From an uncultured Oscillospiraceae bacterium (GTDB lineage Bacteria > Bacillota_A > Clostridia > Oscillospirales > Oscillospiraceae), in the NCBI GenBank assembly GCA_944387755.1, contig CALXGC010000119.1, positions 1-31,517 of the forward strand: a stretch of DNA of 31,517 nucleotides, given 5' to 3'. The notes under the pieces are model-generated. The model was given only the letters and a program-made list of their open reading frames with translations, searched no databases and had not been told where the DNA came from. Position numbers and translations under genes: made by a program. Positions within the stretch are counted from its first letter, which is position 1; every line of letters begins with the position of its first letter. Shown piece by piece: positions 7,414 through 15,146 of this stretch.

Positions 7414-8268
7414 ATGAACTATGACATCATAATTTTGGGCAGTGGTCCGGCGGGCCTCTCCGCCGCGGTGGCCGCGCGGGGGCGCAACAAGAGCGTCCTT
7501 GTGGTGGGAAGCCGCTGGCAGGACAGCCCTCTGGCGCGGGCCGAGCGGGTGGACAACTACCTGGGAATGCCCGCCATGTCCGGCGCGGAGCTGATGGAGC
7601 GGTTCTACCGCCACGCGGAGGAGATGGGCGCTAATATGGCGGCGGGGCGCGTGGTGGCGCTGATGCCCTGGGACGGCTTTCAGCTCACAGCCGGCGGAGA
7701 GATTTACCAGGGAAAGGCCCTGATTTTGGCCCCCGGCGTGGTGCGTCAGGCCAAGTATCCGGGGGAGTCGGAGTATTTGGGCCGGGGCGTGAGCTACTGC
7801 GCCACCTGCGACGGAATGCTCTACCGGGGCCGTCCGGTGACGGTGGTGGGGCGGAGCCGGGAGGCCCCGCGGGAGGCCGCCTATCTGCGGGACCTGGGCT
7901 GTCAGGTGGTCTATGTGGCCCCCCGCCGGCCGGAAGAGCTGGCCCCGGATATCCCCTTTGTCCAGGCAAACCGCCTGGAGGTAGTGGGACAGGGGACCGT
8001 CACCGGCCTGCGGGCGGACGGGGCGCTGCTCCCGTGCAGCGGCGTATTTATCCTGCGGGAGGCGGTGGCCCCCACCGAACTGATGCCCGGTCTGGAGACC
8101 GAAAACGGCGCCTTCAATTTGGACCGCCGGATGGCCGCCAGCGTTCCGGGGGTGTTCGCCGCCGGGGACTGCACAGGGGAACCCCTTCAGATCTCCAAGG
8201 CGGTGGGGGAGGGCCTGGTGGCCGCCCTGTCTGCGGCGGAGTACGTGGACCGGCTTTCAAAAGAATAA
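7414..8268 (+). CDS. Thioredoxin reductase-like flavoprotein with atypical nucleotide site
   Basis: A 284-residue FAD enzyme of the low-molecular-weight thioredoxin reductase family. The FAD motif GSGPAG is at residues 9-14, the redox pair CATCD at 129-133, and the C-terminal FAD motif VFAAGDCTG near 247-255. It probably reduces the thioredoxin encoded next (31-base gap). Canonical TrxB has GGGDSAxEEA and HRRxxxR motifs for NADPH. Here the first position reads VVGRSREAPREAA (144-156) and no HRR motif is present. Clostridial ferredoxin-dependent thioredoxin reductases (FFTR) also lack these motifs, so ferredoxin or flavodoxin is a plausible electron donor. It is about 25-30 residues shorter than typical TrxB. 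GGGAGG precedes the ATG. Confidence 0.85.
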   Translation: MNYDIIILGSGPAGLSAAVAARGRNKSVLVVGSRWQDSPLARAERVDNYLGMPAMSGAELMERFYRHAEEMGANMAAGRVVALMPWDGFQLTAGGEIYQGKALILAPGVVRQAKYPGESEYLGRGVSYCATCDGMLYRGRPVTVVGRSREAPREAAYLRDLGCQVVYVAPRRPEELAPDIPFVQANRLEVVGQGTVTGLRADGALLPCSGVFILREAVAPTELMPGLETENGAFNLDRRMAASVPGVFAAGDCTGEPLQISKAVGEGLVAALSAAEYVDRLSKE

Positions 8269-8299
8269 AAAACAGCAAAAAAAGAAAGGATGTAATGTT

Positions 8300-8617
8300 A
8301 TGGCGCTGCTGCATTTTAACAAGAAAAATTTTGACGAGGCTCTGGCCAGCGGACAGCTTGTGATGGCGGACTTCTGGGCCAACTGGTGCATGCCCTGCCG
8401 GATGCTGGGCCCGGTGATTGAACAGCTGGCGGAGGAGTACGATGGGAAGGCCGTTGTGGGGAAGGTGGACACCGACGAGCAGGGCGAGCTGGCCATGCGC
8501 TATGGCGTAATGAGCATTCCCACGGTGATTTTCTTCAAAAACGGAAAAGAGATCCACCGGGAGGTGGGCGCGCTGCCCAAGGGCGTCTTCACCAAGGTGC
8601 TGGACGCGAACCTGTAA
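8300..8617 (+). CDS. trxA: Thioredoxin with WCMPC active site
   Basis: A 105-residue classical thioredoxin, cytosolic, which reduces protein disulfides. The active site is W29-C30-M31-P32-C33, where most thioredoxins have WCGPC. The cis-proline loop MSIPTVIFF (about 73-81) and the buried Asp24 are present. The start ATG at 8300 has AAAGAAAGGA upstream. It follows the reductase-like gene closely, forming a reductase-thioredoxin pair with a terminator just behind. The Gly-to-Met change in the CxxC spacer should shift the redox potential or partner choice; the direction cannot be read from sequence. Confidence 0.93.
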   Translation: MALLHFNKKNFDEALASGQLVMADFWANWCMPCRMLGPVIEQLAEEYDGKAVVGKVDTDEQGELAMRYGVMSIPTVIFFKNGKEIHREVGALPKGVFTKVLDANL

Positions 8618-8651
8618 AAAAGGGCGGAACGCTGGTGCGTTCCGCCCTTTT
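8618..8651. terminator. Bidirectional intrinsic terminator
   Basis: A 15-bp perfect stem (AAAAGGGCGGAACGC and its complement), loop TGGT, with T-runs on both strands. It lies between the convergent trxA and NlpC/P60 genes. Confidence 0.92.
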
Positions 8652-8667
8652 CAATCTATGTCTCAGC

Positions 8668-9528
8668 TCACAGGCGCCGCGCCCCTACGAAGGTGCTGCT
8701 GTAGTAGGAGCTGTTCAGGTCGCTGACGATGACGCCGGTGGTGGAGGTGGAGGCGTGGACAAACTGTCCGCCGCCGATGTAAATGCCCACATGCGTGGCG
8801 CGCTTGCTGCTGTTGCCGTTGTTGAAGAAGACCAGGTCGCCGGCCTGAACCTGGCTGCGGGAGACGGAGACGCCGTTGTCCATCTGGGCGGAGGCGGTGC
8901 GGTTCACCGAGAAGCCGAAGTTTTTGGCGACATAGGTGACAAAGCCGGAGCAGTCAAAGCCGCTGGGGCTGGCGCCGCCGTACACATAGGGACAGCCCAC
9001 ATACTGCAGGGCGAACTGGGCCATCTGGCTGCCCTTTCCAGCGGAGGCCGCCGTGGCGGCGTCCACCTGGGCCACATAGTGGCTGCTCACATAGCCCTCT
9101 GCAATTTTATACCAGCCGCCCATACCGCCGATGAGCTCCTCAATCTCCACCACTTCGCCGGTGGAGAGGCTGCCCACCGTGTCATAGTCCGTGCCGGGGC
9201 CGGAGCGGATGTTCAGGGGGCCGGAGACCACCTGGCCATAGAGCTTCTCCTCTGTAACCTTGAGGTAATCGCCCACCACATAGCCGGTGACGCCGTTGTA
9301 GGAGATCTGATGCCAGGAGCCGTCCGCGGACGTCTCCAGCACGTCAACCTGTGTCCCATAGTCCAGGGTGGCCAGCACAGAGGCCTCGGTGTTGGCCTCA
9401 GAGCGGACGTTCAGTCCGGCGTCGCTGGTGACAGTGCCGATGCTGGCGGCGGAGGCAGGGATAACGCCCACAGTAAACGCCATCAGAACGGCGGCAAACT
9501 TTGCAGCAAGCGGTTTCGACAGGTGCAT
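8668..9528 (-). CDS. Secreted SH3b-NlpC/P60 peptidoglycan hydrolase
   Basis: A 286-residue exported cell-wall enzyme. A signal peptide covers about residues 1-28 with an ASA cleavage site. Two bacterial SH3 domains follow (about 33-90 and 96-153), each with an LN(V/I)RS motif, then a short linker and the NlpC/P60 papain-like domain (about 165-286). The catalytic triad is visible as Cys193 (FDCSGF), His246 (ATHVGIYIG) and His258 (FVHAS). The family cleaves D-gamma-Glu-diamino acid bonds in stem peptides. GGAGGAA lies ahead of the ATG. The upstream gene ends 50 bases before, so both may share the promoter at 9918-9946. Confidence 0.94.
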   Translation of the reverse strand: MHLSKPLAAKFAAVLMAFTVGVIPASAASIGTVTSDAGLNVRSEANTEASVLATLDYGTQVDVLETSADGSWHQISYNGVTGYVVGDYLKVTEEKLYGQVVSGPLNIRSGPGTDYDTVGSLSTGEVVEIEELIGGMGGWYKIAEGYVSSHYVAQVDAATAASAGKGSQMAQFALQYVGCPYVYGGASPSGFDCSGFVTYVAKNFGFSVNRTASAQMDNGVSVSRSQVQAGDLVFFNNGNSSKRATHVGIYIGGGQFVHASTSTTGVIVSDLNSSYYSSTFVGARRL

Positions 9529-9578
9529 GGCGGGATTCCTCCAATTTCTCTTTCGTAATGCAGTGGGGGAGCCGGAAA

Positions 9579-9869
9579 TTACTTTCCGCTCAGCGCCCGG
9601 TCCAGCCAGACGGCGGCTACGTCCATCGCGGCGTAGAGGCTGTCCTTCTCACTCTTTTTCACCACGCGGTCCCGGCCCTTCAGGTCCGGGTCGGTCAGCT
9701 GAAGCTGTACGCTGACCTTGGTGGCCACCTCCAGGTCGTTGACGGACTTGACGCCCAGGATCTGGAGCATAATAATGTATTTGTCGGCCATAGAGCCGTA
9801 ATAGATCAGGTTGTCTTTCCGGCGCAGGGGATGTCCTTTATAGGAGAGGGGGAGCTTTTCAGCGGCCAT
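9579..9869 (-). CDS. Small conserved-looking protein of unknown function
   Basis: A 96-residue soluble protein; I do not recognise its family. The start is put at 9869 because AAGGAGG lies 6 bases upstream and the promoter at 9918-9946 would leave a leader of normal length; the longer frame runs back into the promoter. The protein has a basic N-terminus (YKGHPLRRKDNLIYYG), an ILGVKSVNDLEVATKV stretch and an acidic-to-basic middle, with no membrane helix or Cys. It precedes the NlpC/P60 gene in the same direction and might be cotranscribed with it. Nothing in the sequence shows its activity. Confidence 0.8.
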   Translation of the reverse strand: MAAEKLPLSYKGHPLRRKDNLIYYGSMADKYIIMLQILGVKSVNDLEVATKVSVQLQLTDPDLKGRDRVVKKSEKDSLYAAMDVAAVWLDRALSGK

Positions 9870-9909
9870 GGAATACCTCCTTACAGCGATTTCATCAGAT
9901 TTTAATGTT

Positions 9910-9946
9910 GTAACCGAATTGTAACACAATCGTAACCAATTGTCAA
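9910..9946 (-). promoter_or_regulatory. Consensus promoter overlapped by three 11-bp repeats
   Basis: On the minus strand, -35 TTGACA (9941-9946) and -10 TACAAT (9918-9923) have a 17-base spacer. The plus-strand word GTAAC recurs at 9910, 9921 and 9932, exactly 11 bp apart, covering the spacer, the -10 and the start-site region. Such phasing is typical of OmpR/PhoB-family binding sites, here placed for repression. Confidence 0.75.
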
Positions 9947-9993
9947 ACCCCTCTCCGGCTTTTTTTGCGGGAAATTTCTGTCAGACACGGCGC

Positions 9994-10020
9994 AGGCCCT
10001 TCCCGATGAAGGGAGGGCCT
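9994..10020 (-). terminator. Possible terminator hairpin behind the MMPL gene
   Basis: AGGCCCTTCCC pairs with GGGAGGGCCT with one bulge. No clear T-run follows on the minus strand, so termination here is uncertain. Confidence 0.35.
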
Positions 10021-10034
10021 GAAAAACGCCTGCC

Positions 10035-12110
10035 TCAGCGGCGGGCGGGTCCGCGCCAGCGGAAGCTGGTCTTCTGGAAGAGGGGCTCGCAGACGCACAG
10101 AACCGGCGGCATGAGGAATATGCTGACGGCGGCGGAGATGAGGGAGCCGCGGGCCAGCATCAGGCAGATGGAGCTGATAATTTCTACCTCAGAGACCATA
10201 CCGACGCCCAGGGTAGAGCAGAACAGCACCAGGGAGCTGGTGATGATGGAGGCGTCTGAGGCGGAGGCGGCGGCGCAGACGGCCTCCTCCCGGCCCTTTC
10301 CCGCCTGCAGCTCCTCCTGGAAGCGGGTGGCCATCAGAATGGCGTAGTCCACTGTGGCGCCAAGCTGGACGCACCCGATAATGGTGGGCGACACGAAGGG
10401 AATGACGGTCCCGGTGAAATAGGGAACGCCCTGGTTGAGGAAGATAGCCAGCTCGATGGCGGCCACCAGCACAACCGGAACGGAGACGGAGCGGAATACC
10501 GCCGCGATAATCAGAAGAATGGCGGCCAAAGAGATGTAGTTGGTCACGGCGAAGTCCACGGCGGAGACGTCGATCAGGTCGCCGGTCAGCGCCGCCTCGC
10601 CGGTAATCAGCGCCTGGGGGTCGCAGGCCTTCACGAGGTCCGCAATCTGCTCCAGCTGGACGGCCGCCGCGTCGGAGGCCGTGGCGTACTGGGAGTTGAC
10701 CATCATCATCTGCCAGCCGTCCTGTTTGAGCATATCCCGCAGATCCGCCGGGATAAAGAAGTCCGGGATTCCGGTCCCCAGAATGGAGTGGTAGGAGAGC
10801 ACAGACGTGACCCCCTCCACATTCTCCAGGGCGGTCTCCAGGCCGCCCATGTCCGCGGCGGAGAGGCCGTCCCGCAGGAGGATGAAGTGGGAGACGGCCA
10901 TGTCATAGTCGTCCCTCAGCTTGTTGTTGGCAATGATGGAGGCCATGTCCTGGGGGAGGGCCTCGTCCAGCTTATAATAGACGCCGGTGTGGCTCTGGGC
11001 GTACAGGGCCGGGAGAAACAAAAGCAGGAAGAGGGCCAGAAAGACCCTCCGGCGGCAGACGAGAAAGCGGTTCAGCCGGGACAGGCTGGGGAGCAGGGCG
11101 GGGTGGCGGTACTTTTCAATTTTTCCGTCAAAAATCAGCAGCAGAGCGGGCAGCACCAGAATCACCGTGGCCACTCCCAGTACGACGCCCTTGGCCATCA
11201 CCAGACCGATGTCCCGGCCCAGGGTCAGACGCATGAAGCAAAGAGCCAGAAATCCGGCGATGGTGGTCAGGCTGGAGCCGGACAGGGAGGCAAAGGCCGC
11301 CGCGATGGCCTCGGCCATGGCGTCCCGCGGGTCCTGAAAGCGGGGCCGCTCCTCCCGGTAGCGGTGGTAGAGGAAGATGGAGTAGTCCATGGTGACGCCC
11401 AGCTGCAAAACCGCCGCAATGGCCTGGGTGATATAAGAGATCTCCCCGAAAAAAATGTTGGTGCCGAAATTATAGAGAATGGCCATTCCAATGCTGGCCA
11501 GGAATACCGGGGGCAGCACCGCCGATTCCATCGTCAGAAACATGGCGGCGCAGGACAGCAGCACCGCCAGGCCGATGTAGACGGGCAGCTCCCGGTCCAC
11601 CAGGTCCCTGGTGTCCTTGATGACCACGGAGAATCCGGCCAGAAAGCACTTCTGATTGCACAGGTCCCGCACGTCCTGAATGGCCTGCATGGTCTCCTCC
11701 GCCGCGCCGGGCCGGTCGTACTGGATGATCATCATGGTGGAGTCGCCGGCGTAAAACATGTCCCGCACGCCGGCGGGGATAAAGTCCGTGGGAATCTGGA
11801 TGCCCACGGCGCTGCTGAGCCAGACGGCGTTGGAGACGCCGGGGAGCTCCCGAATGCCGCGGATGAGATCGTTGCTGTAGGCGGCGGGCATTCCCTCTAC
11901 AATGAGCATACTGGTGGCCGCCATATGGAAGGGCTCCTCCAGCAGCCGCTCCCCCTGGACGGACTCCAGGTCCTCCGGCAGGTAGGACAGAATGTCGTAG
12001 TTGACGCGGGTGGCGGCATAGCCCATCAGGGAGGGAATCAGCAGCAGCACTGCGGCCAGGGCCACCGCCCTGGGCCGGCGGGTGAGAAAGCGGGCAATCT
12101 TTTTCTGCAT
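10035..12110 (-). CDS. MMPL/RND-superfamily transporter
   Basis: A 691-residue polytopic membrane protein. The N-terminal helix (about 14-32) is followed by an extracytoplasmic domain (about 33-165) and a block of five or six helices. A second half repeats the pattern, with a helix near 350-368, a second outer domain and a terminal helix bundle. The region with LQLGVTMDYSIFLYHRYREE and its second-half counterpart VQLGATVDYAILMATRFQEE is the duplicated MMPL/RND hallmark; the Asp in helix 4 probably carries protons. The family exports lipids, siderophores, peptides or drugs using the proton gradient. The gene starts 15 bases after the coiled-coil gene, with a GAGGCGGGG site. Substrate unknown. 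Confidence 0.9.
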   Translation of the reverse strand: MQKKIARFLTRRPRAVALAAVLLLIPSLMGYAATRVNYDILSYLPEDLESVQGERLLEEPFHMAATSMLIVEGMPAAYSNDLIRGIRELPGVSNAVWLSSAVGIQIPTDFIPAGVRDMFYAGDSTMMIIQYDRPGAAEETMQAIQDVRDLCNQKCFLAGFSVVIKDTRDLVDRELPVYIGLAVLLSCAAMFLTMESAVLPPVFLASIGMAILYNFGTNIFFGEISYITQAIAAVLQLGVTMDYSIFLYHRYREERPRFQDPRDAMAEAIAAAFASLSGSSLTTIAGFLALCFMRLTLGRDIGLVMAKGVVLGVATVILVLPALLLIFDGKIEKYRHPALLPSLSRLNRFLVCRRRVFLALFLLLFLPALYAQSHTGVYYKLDEALPQDMASIIANNKLRDDYDMAVSHFILLRDGLSAADMGGLETALENVEGVTSVLSYHSILGTGIPDFFIPADLRDMLKQDGWQMMMVNSQYATASDAAAVQLEQIADLVKACDPQALITGEAALTGDLIDVSAVDFAVTNYISLAAILLIIAAVFRSVSVPVVLVAAIELAIFLNQGVPYFTGTVIPFVSPTIIGCVQLGATVDYAILMATRFQEELQAGKGREEAVCAAASASDASIITSSLVLFCSTLGVGMVSEVEIISSICLMLARGSLISAAVSIFLMPPVLCVCEPLFQKTSFRWRGPARR

Positions 12111-12125
12111 GGCGCACCCCGCCTC

Positions 12126-14468
12126 TCACCGGAAGATGCCGGTCAGGGCGGTCCAGAAATCCCGGAACATCTGGGCCACCCGGTCCCAAAATGTGGTCTC
12201 CGCCGGAGCGGCCTGGGGCGGAGCGTCCGGCTCGCCGCTGTCCGGCTGAATCTCCTGGGTGCGGATAAGCACTTGAACGCTGGTGGGGGGCGGATTTTTC
12301 TCCGACGTCAGAGACTGCGCCGGGGCGGCGGCGTCCATCAGGAGCAGGTTGTTGAGGTCCCCTGTGTACTCATGCCAGGTATCCTCCACAATGCGCTCCA
12401 CGGCGTCCTTGGCTGTCCTCACGCCGGCCACAGCGTCGGTGCTGCGGGCGGTGCGCCGCAGCGTCTCCGCCAGACTGTCCAGACTCTCCTGGACGCCCGC
12501 GTCCAGCTGCGCTCCGGCGGACCCGGCCAGGGTGCGGAAGGAGGACAGAAAGCGGTGGGTGTCCTCTGTGGTGATCACAAGGTCTGAAACCAGGGTCCTG
12601 GCGTCCTGTAAGGTCCCGCGCAGCTGGGGGACGCGGCGGTTGACGGCGCTGTCCAGCGCGTCCAGCTCCTCCAGCAGGCTGTCCACGCGGTTCAGAATGT
12701 CCCGCCCAATTCCGGCGGCGTCGTCCAGGTGGTCCAGAGTTTTGTCCGTCTTCCCCACCAAATCGCTCAGGTCGCCGGTGAGGCCGCCGTTTCCCAGGTG
12801 CTTCAGCAGGCTGCTGAGGCGCTCCAGCAGGCCGGTGATCTGGGCCAGGTCGTGGCTGCCGCTGAACTCAGAGAGCATTTTTCCCGTGGCGGCGCGGCCG
12901 GAGGCCCCGGCCAGGATTTTTCCGATGTTTTCCGGCGTCTGCTGGTCCGCCGGAAGGGCGCTGACGTCCCGGAGCAGCAGCATGGCGGTGAAGAAATCCG
13001 CCTTGGTCATCGGCTTGTCCGTCCCGCCGCAGACGGCGGCGTAAATCTGCTCCAGCAGCGCCGGAGAGGCGCCGGCGGCGGCATAGAACTGCTCCGGGCC
13101 GATGGACGCGCCCTCTCCCGCAGCGGCGGCCCAGGCCGCCTCCAGGGCTTGAACCTGGGCCAGCAGCTCATCCAGGCGCTGGCCCTGGATTTTGATGTTC
13201 GCCTGGGCGGACTCCGGAAGAGCGGAGAGCAGTCCGCCGTTGAGTTCAATGTCCAGCAGCTCCAAGGTCTCCCGGAGCTCCCGCAGGCTGTCCTGCAGCT
13301 TTTCCAAGTCGCCGCCCAGCAATTCCAGGTCGTCCTCCAGGCTGCCGCTTCCGGAGCGGATGGACCGGATGTCCCGCTGGAGGTCCTTCAGGCACTTGTC
13401 CACATCGTCCAGGTTCTGCCGCAGGCGGACGGCGGCGGAGGCGACGTCGGAGAGCGCGCCGCTGACCTCCTCCACCGCCTGGTCCGCCTCCTCCAGGCGG
13501 TCAGGCAGAGGACTCAGAGAGCCGCTCAGACGCTCCAGGTCTTCCAGAACCCGGTCGGCGTCCTCATAGACCTGGCCCTTGCCCTGGGAGAGGGTGTTCC
13601 GTGCGCCGTTGAGGGCGTCCAGCCCGTCGGCGGTAGCCCGGAGGCTGCCGCCCAGGCCGGCGAAGGAGTCCAGCAATTCGTCCAGACTGCCGGACAGGTC
13701 GCGGTAGTCCGCCTCCAGGTCCTCCTTCCGCTGGCTGAGCTTGGAGATCTCCTCCAGTTGGCTCAGGGTTGCGGGGACCATCAGAAAGGTCAGACCGTCA
13801 AAGGAGAAGTCCTCGCAGCCCACCCGGATGACAAAGTGCTGTTCTTCGCCGGGCAGGGCGACAAACAGCACGGTCCGCAGATTGCCCACCAGCTGCACCT
13901 GTGCGCCGGGGGCCTCCAGAGACAGGATGTCGTCCTGATTGAAGACGGCCATAGCCTCCAGGGTATAGTTGTTTCGGGCGTATTCACTGGCGTTTTCGTT
14001 GGGGAGGGCGTCCACCCGAATCTCCACCACGCCGGTGCTGCCGGCCAGGTCCCCGGCCCGGGCGGCCACGCCGTTGAGGGCATAGGAGACGGACAGCGTC
14101 CAGGGCAGGGCGGCAAAGGGGGCCGCCGTCCGCCCCTCGAAGTAGAAGTGGGACGGAATTTCTTCAAATTGGAAGGTGGCGCTGTCCGCGCCCAGAAGCG
14201 GAGCGGAGCCGTCGGTGAGGTTGACCACCTCGTCATAGACGCCGTAGTCCGTCACAGAGCCGGCGCCGTTGAGGATGTAGCTCTTCACCACGCTCCCCTC
14301 CACCAGGTTGCCATAGTAGTCCAGCATTGCGTAATAGGCCTCGTCGCATGTGGGCTGCACGCCGTCGCCTATGGGGGCGGCGGCCGTCAGCGGGCACATT
14401 GCGGCTGTGAGAACGGCCAGCGCTAGGGCGGAAAGGCGGATTCCCCTCCGCGGTATAAATTGGCGCAT
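12126..14468 (-). CDS. Exported coiled-coil partner of the MMPL transporter (YhgE/Pip-like heptads)
   Basis: A 780-residue protein; the start at 14468 has GGAGGG at the right distance and follows the promoter at 14505-14534. A much longer open frame upstream is only the antisense shadow of the tetR gene. A signal peptide or anchor covers about residues 1-32, then comes a beta-rich exported domain (about 35-260). A long alpha-helical part follows (about 265-740) with many Leu/Gly heptads such as LDELLDSFAGLGGSL and LRELRETLELLDIEL, like the coiled coils of YhgE/Pip-type proteins. No clear C-terminal membrane helix is seen. Its place before an MMPL gene suggests an adaptor or envelope-spanning subunit; that is inference. 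Confidence 0.8.
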   Translation of the reverse strand: MRQFIPRRGIRLSALALAVLTAAMCPLTAAAPIGDGVQPTCDEAYYAMLDYYGNLVEGSVVKSYILNGAGSVTDYGVYDEVVNLTDGSAPLLGADSATFQFEEIPSHFYFEGRTAAPFAALPWTLSVSYALNGVAARAGDLAGSTGVVEIRVDALPNENASEYARNNYTLEAMAVFNQDDILSLEAPGAQVQLVGNLRTVLFVALPGEEQHFVIRVGCEDFSFDGLTFLMVPATLSQLEEISKLSQRKEDLEADYRDLSGSLDELLDSFAGLGGSLRATADGLDALNGARNTLSQGKGQVYEDADRVLEDLERLSGSLSPLPDRLEEADQAVEEVSGALSDVASAAVRLRQNLDDVDKCLKDLQRDIRSIRSGSGSLEDDLELLGGDLEKLQDSLRELRETLELLDIELNGGLLSALPESAQANIKIQGQRLDELLAQVQALEAAWAAAAGEGASIGPEQFYAAAGASPALLEQIYAAVCGGTDKPMTKADFFTAMLLLRDVSALPADQQTPENIGKILAGASGRAATGKMLSEFSGSHDLAQITGLLERLSSLLKHLGNGGLTGDLSDLVGKTDKTLDHLDDAAGIGRDILNRVDSLLEELDALDSAVNRRVPQLRGTLQDARTLVSDLVITTEDTHRFLSSFRTLAGSAGAQLDAGVQESLDSLAETLRRTARSTDAVAGVRTAKDAVERIVEDTWHEYTGDLNNLLLMDAAAPAQSLTSEKNPPPTSVQVLIRTQEIQPDSGEPDAPPQAAPAETTFWDRVAQMFRDFWTALTGIFR

Positions 14469-14483
14469 TCTGATCCCTCCGTC

Positions 14484-14512
14484 TTGCTTAATCAAATCAA
14501 TTTGATTATAAT
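14484..14512 (+). promoter_or_regulatory. Promoter of the tetR-type gene
   Basis: -35 TTGCTT (14484-14489) and -10 TATAAT (14507-14512) with a 17-base spacer. The spacer is filled by the palindrome at 14490-14507. Confidence 0.75.
14490..14507. promoter_or_regulatory. Palindromic operator for the TetR-type regulator
   Basis: A perfect inverted repeat, AATCAAAT-CA-ATTTGATT. It fills the spacer of the rightward promoter and overlaps the -10 of the leftward one, so a bound dimer would block both tetR and the transporter operon. Confidence 0.78.
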
Positions 14513-14534
14513 TGAGACAGACAGACGGGTACAA
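14505..14534 (-). promoter_or_regulatory. Promoter of the coiled-coil/MMPL operon
   Basis: On the minus strand, -35 TTGTAC (14529-14534), an 18-base spacer with a GTCT repeat, and -10 TATAAT (14505-14510). The -10 overlaps that of the opposite promoter. Confidence 0.7.
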
Positions 14535-14591
14535 TGGGCAAAACGGAGCGAATGCCCAAAGCCCGGCCGGAGGGAGGAGAGGAGCAGCGCT

Positions 14592-15146
14592 ATGGCCAGT
14601 CTGACAAAGAAGGCGATCCGAAGCTCTTTTTGGAAGCTTCTGAACCAGCGGCCCATCAGCCAGATCACCGTGCGGGACATTGTGGAGGACTGCGGCGTCA
14701 ACCGCAACACCTTTTACTACCACTTTCAGGACATCCCCCAGCTGGTGGAGACCATCGTCAACGACGCCGCAGACCAGATGATCCGCGCCTACCCCACAGT
14801 GGACTCCCTGGAGGCGTGCCTGAACGCCGCCATCAGCTTTGCCCTGGAGAACCGGCGGGCTGTGCTGCATATCTACCGCTCCGCCAACCGGGACCTCTAT
14901 GAGCAGTACCAGTGGCGGGTGTGCGAACACGCCGTGGCCGCCTATCTGGACGGGGTGCTGGCCGGCAAGCCGGTGTCCCCCTCGGACCGGAGGCTGCTGG
15001 CCGGTTATCTGAAGTGCCTCAGCTTTGGACTGATTCTCGGCTGGCTGGAGACGGGTATGCAGGAGGACATCCGCGCCAGCTTCCGCCGGCTCTGCGCCCT
15101 GAAGCACGGGGAGCTGGAGGCCATGATTGCCAGGTGCGGCGAGTAG
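14592..15146 (+). CDS. TetR/AcrR-family transcriptional regulator
   Basis: A 184-residue one-component regulator. The N-terminal helix-turn-helix (about residues 8-50, ITVRDIVEDCGVNRNTFYYHF) is typical TetR/AcrR; the helical C-terminal part (about 55-184) would hold ligand binding and dimerisation. The start ATG at 14592 is chosen because a GGAGGAGAGGAG stretch precedes it and because an earlier in-frame start would lie inside the promoter. It is divergent from the coiled-coil/MMPL operon and, with the operator at 14490-14507, probably represses that operon and itself. The inducing ligand is unknown and is often a substrate of the controlled exporter. Confidence 0.9.
   Translation: MASLTKKAIRSSFWKLLNQRPISQITVRDIVEDCGVNRNTFYYHFQDIPQLVETIVNDAADQMIRAYPTVDSLEACLNAAISFALENRRAVLHIYRSANRDLYEQYQWRVCEHAVAAYLDGVLAGKPVSPSDRRLLAGYLKCLSFGLILGWLETGMQEDIRASFRRLCALKHGELEAMIARCGE

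Noticed and set aside
9870..9929. 20-residue N-terminal extension of the small gene before NlpC/P60
   Set aside because: It runs over the ribosome site and the -10 box of a consensus promoter.
12126..15107. A 993-codon open frame on the minus strand, longer than the coiled-coil gene
   Set aside because: Its first 213 codons are antisense to the tetR gene. A good ribosome site and a promoter place the true start at 14468.
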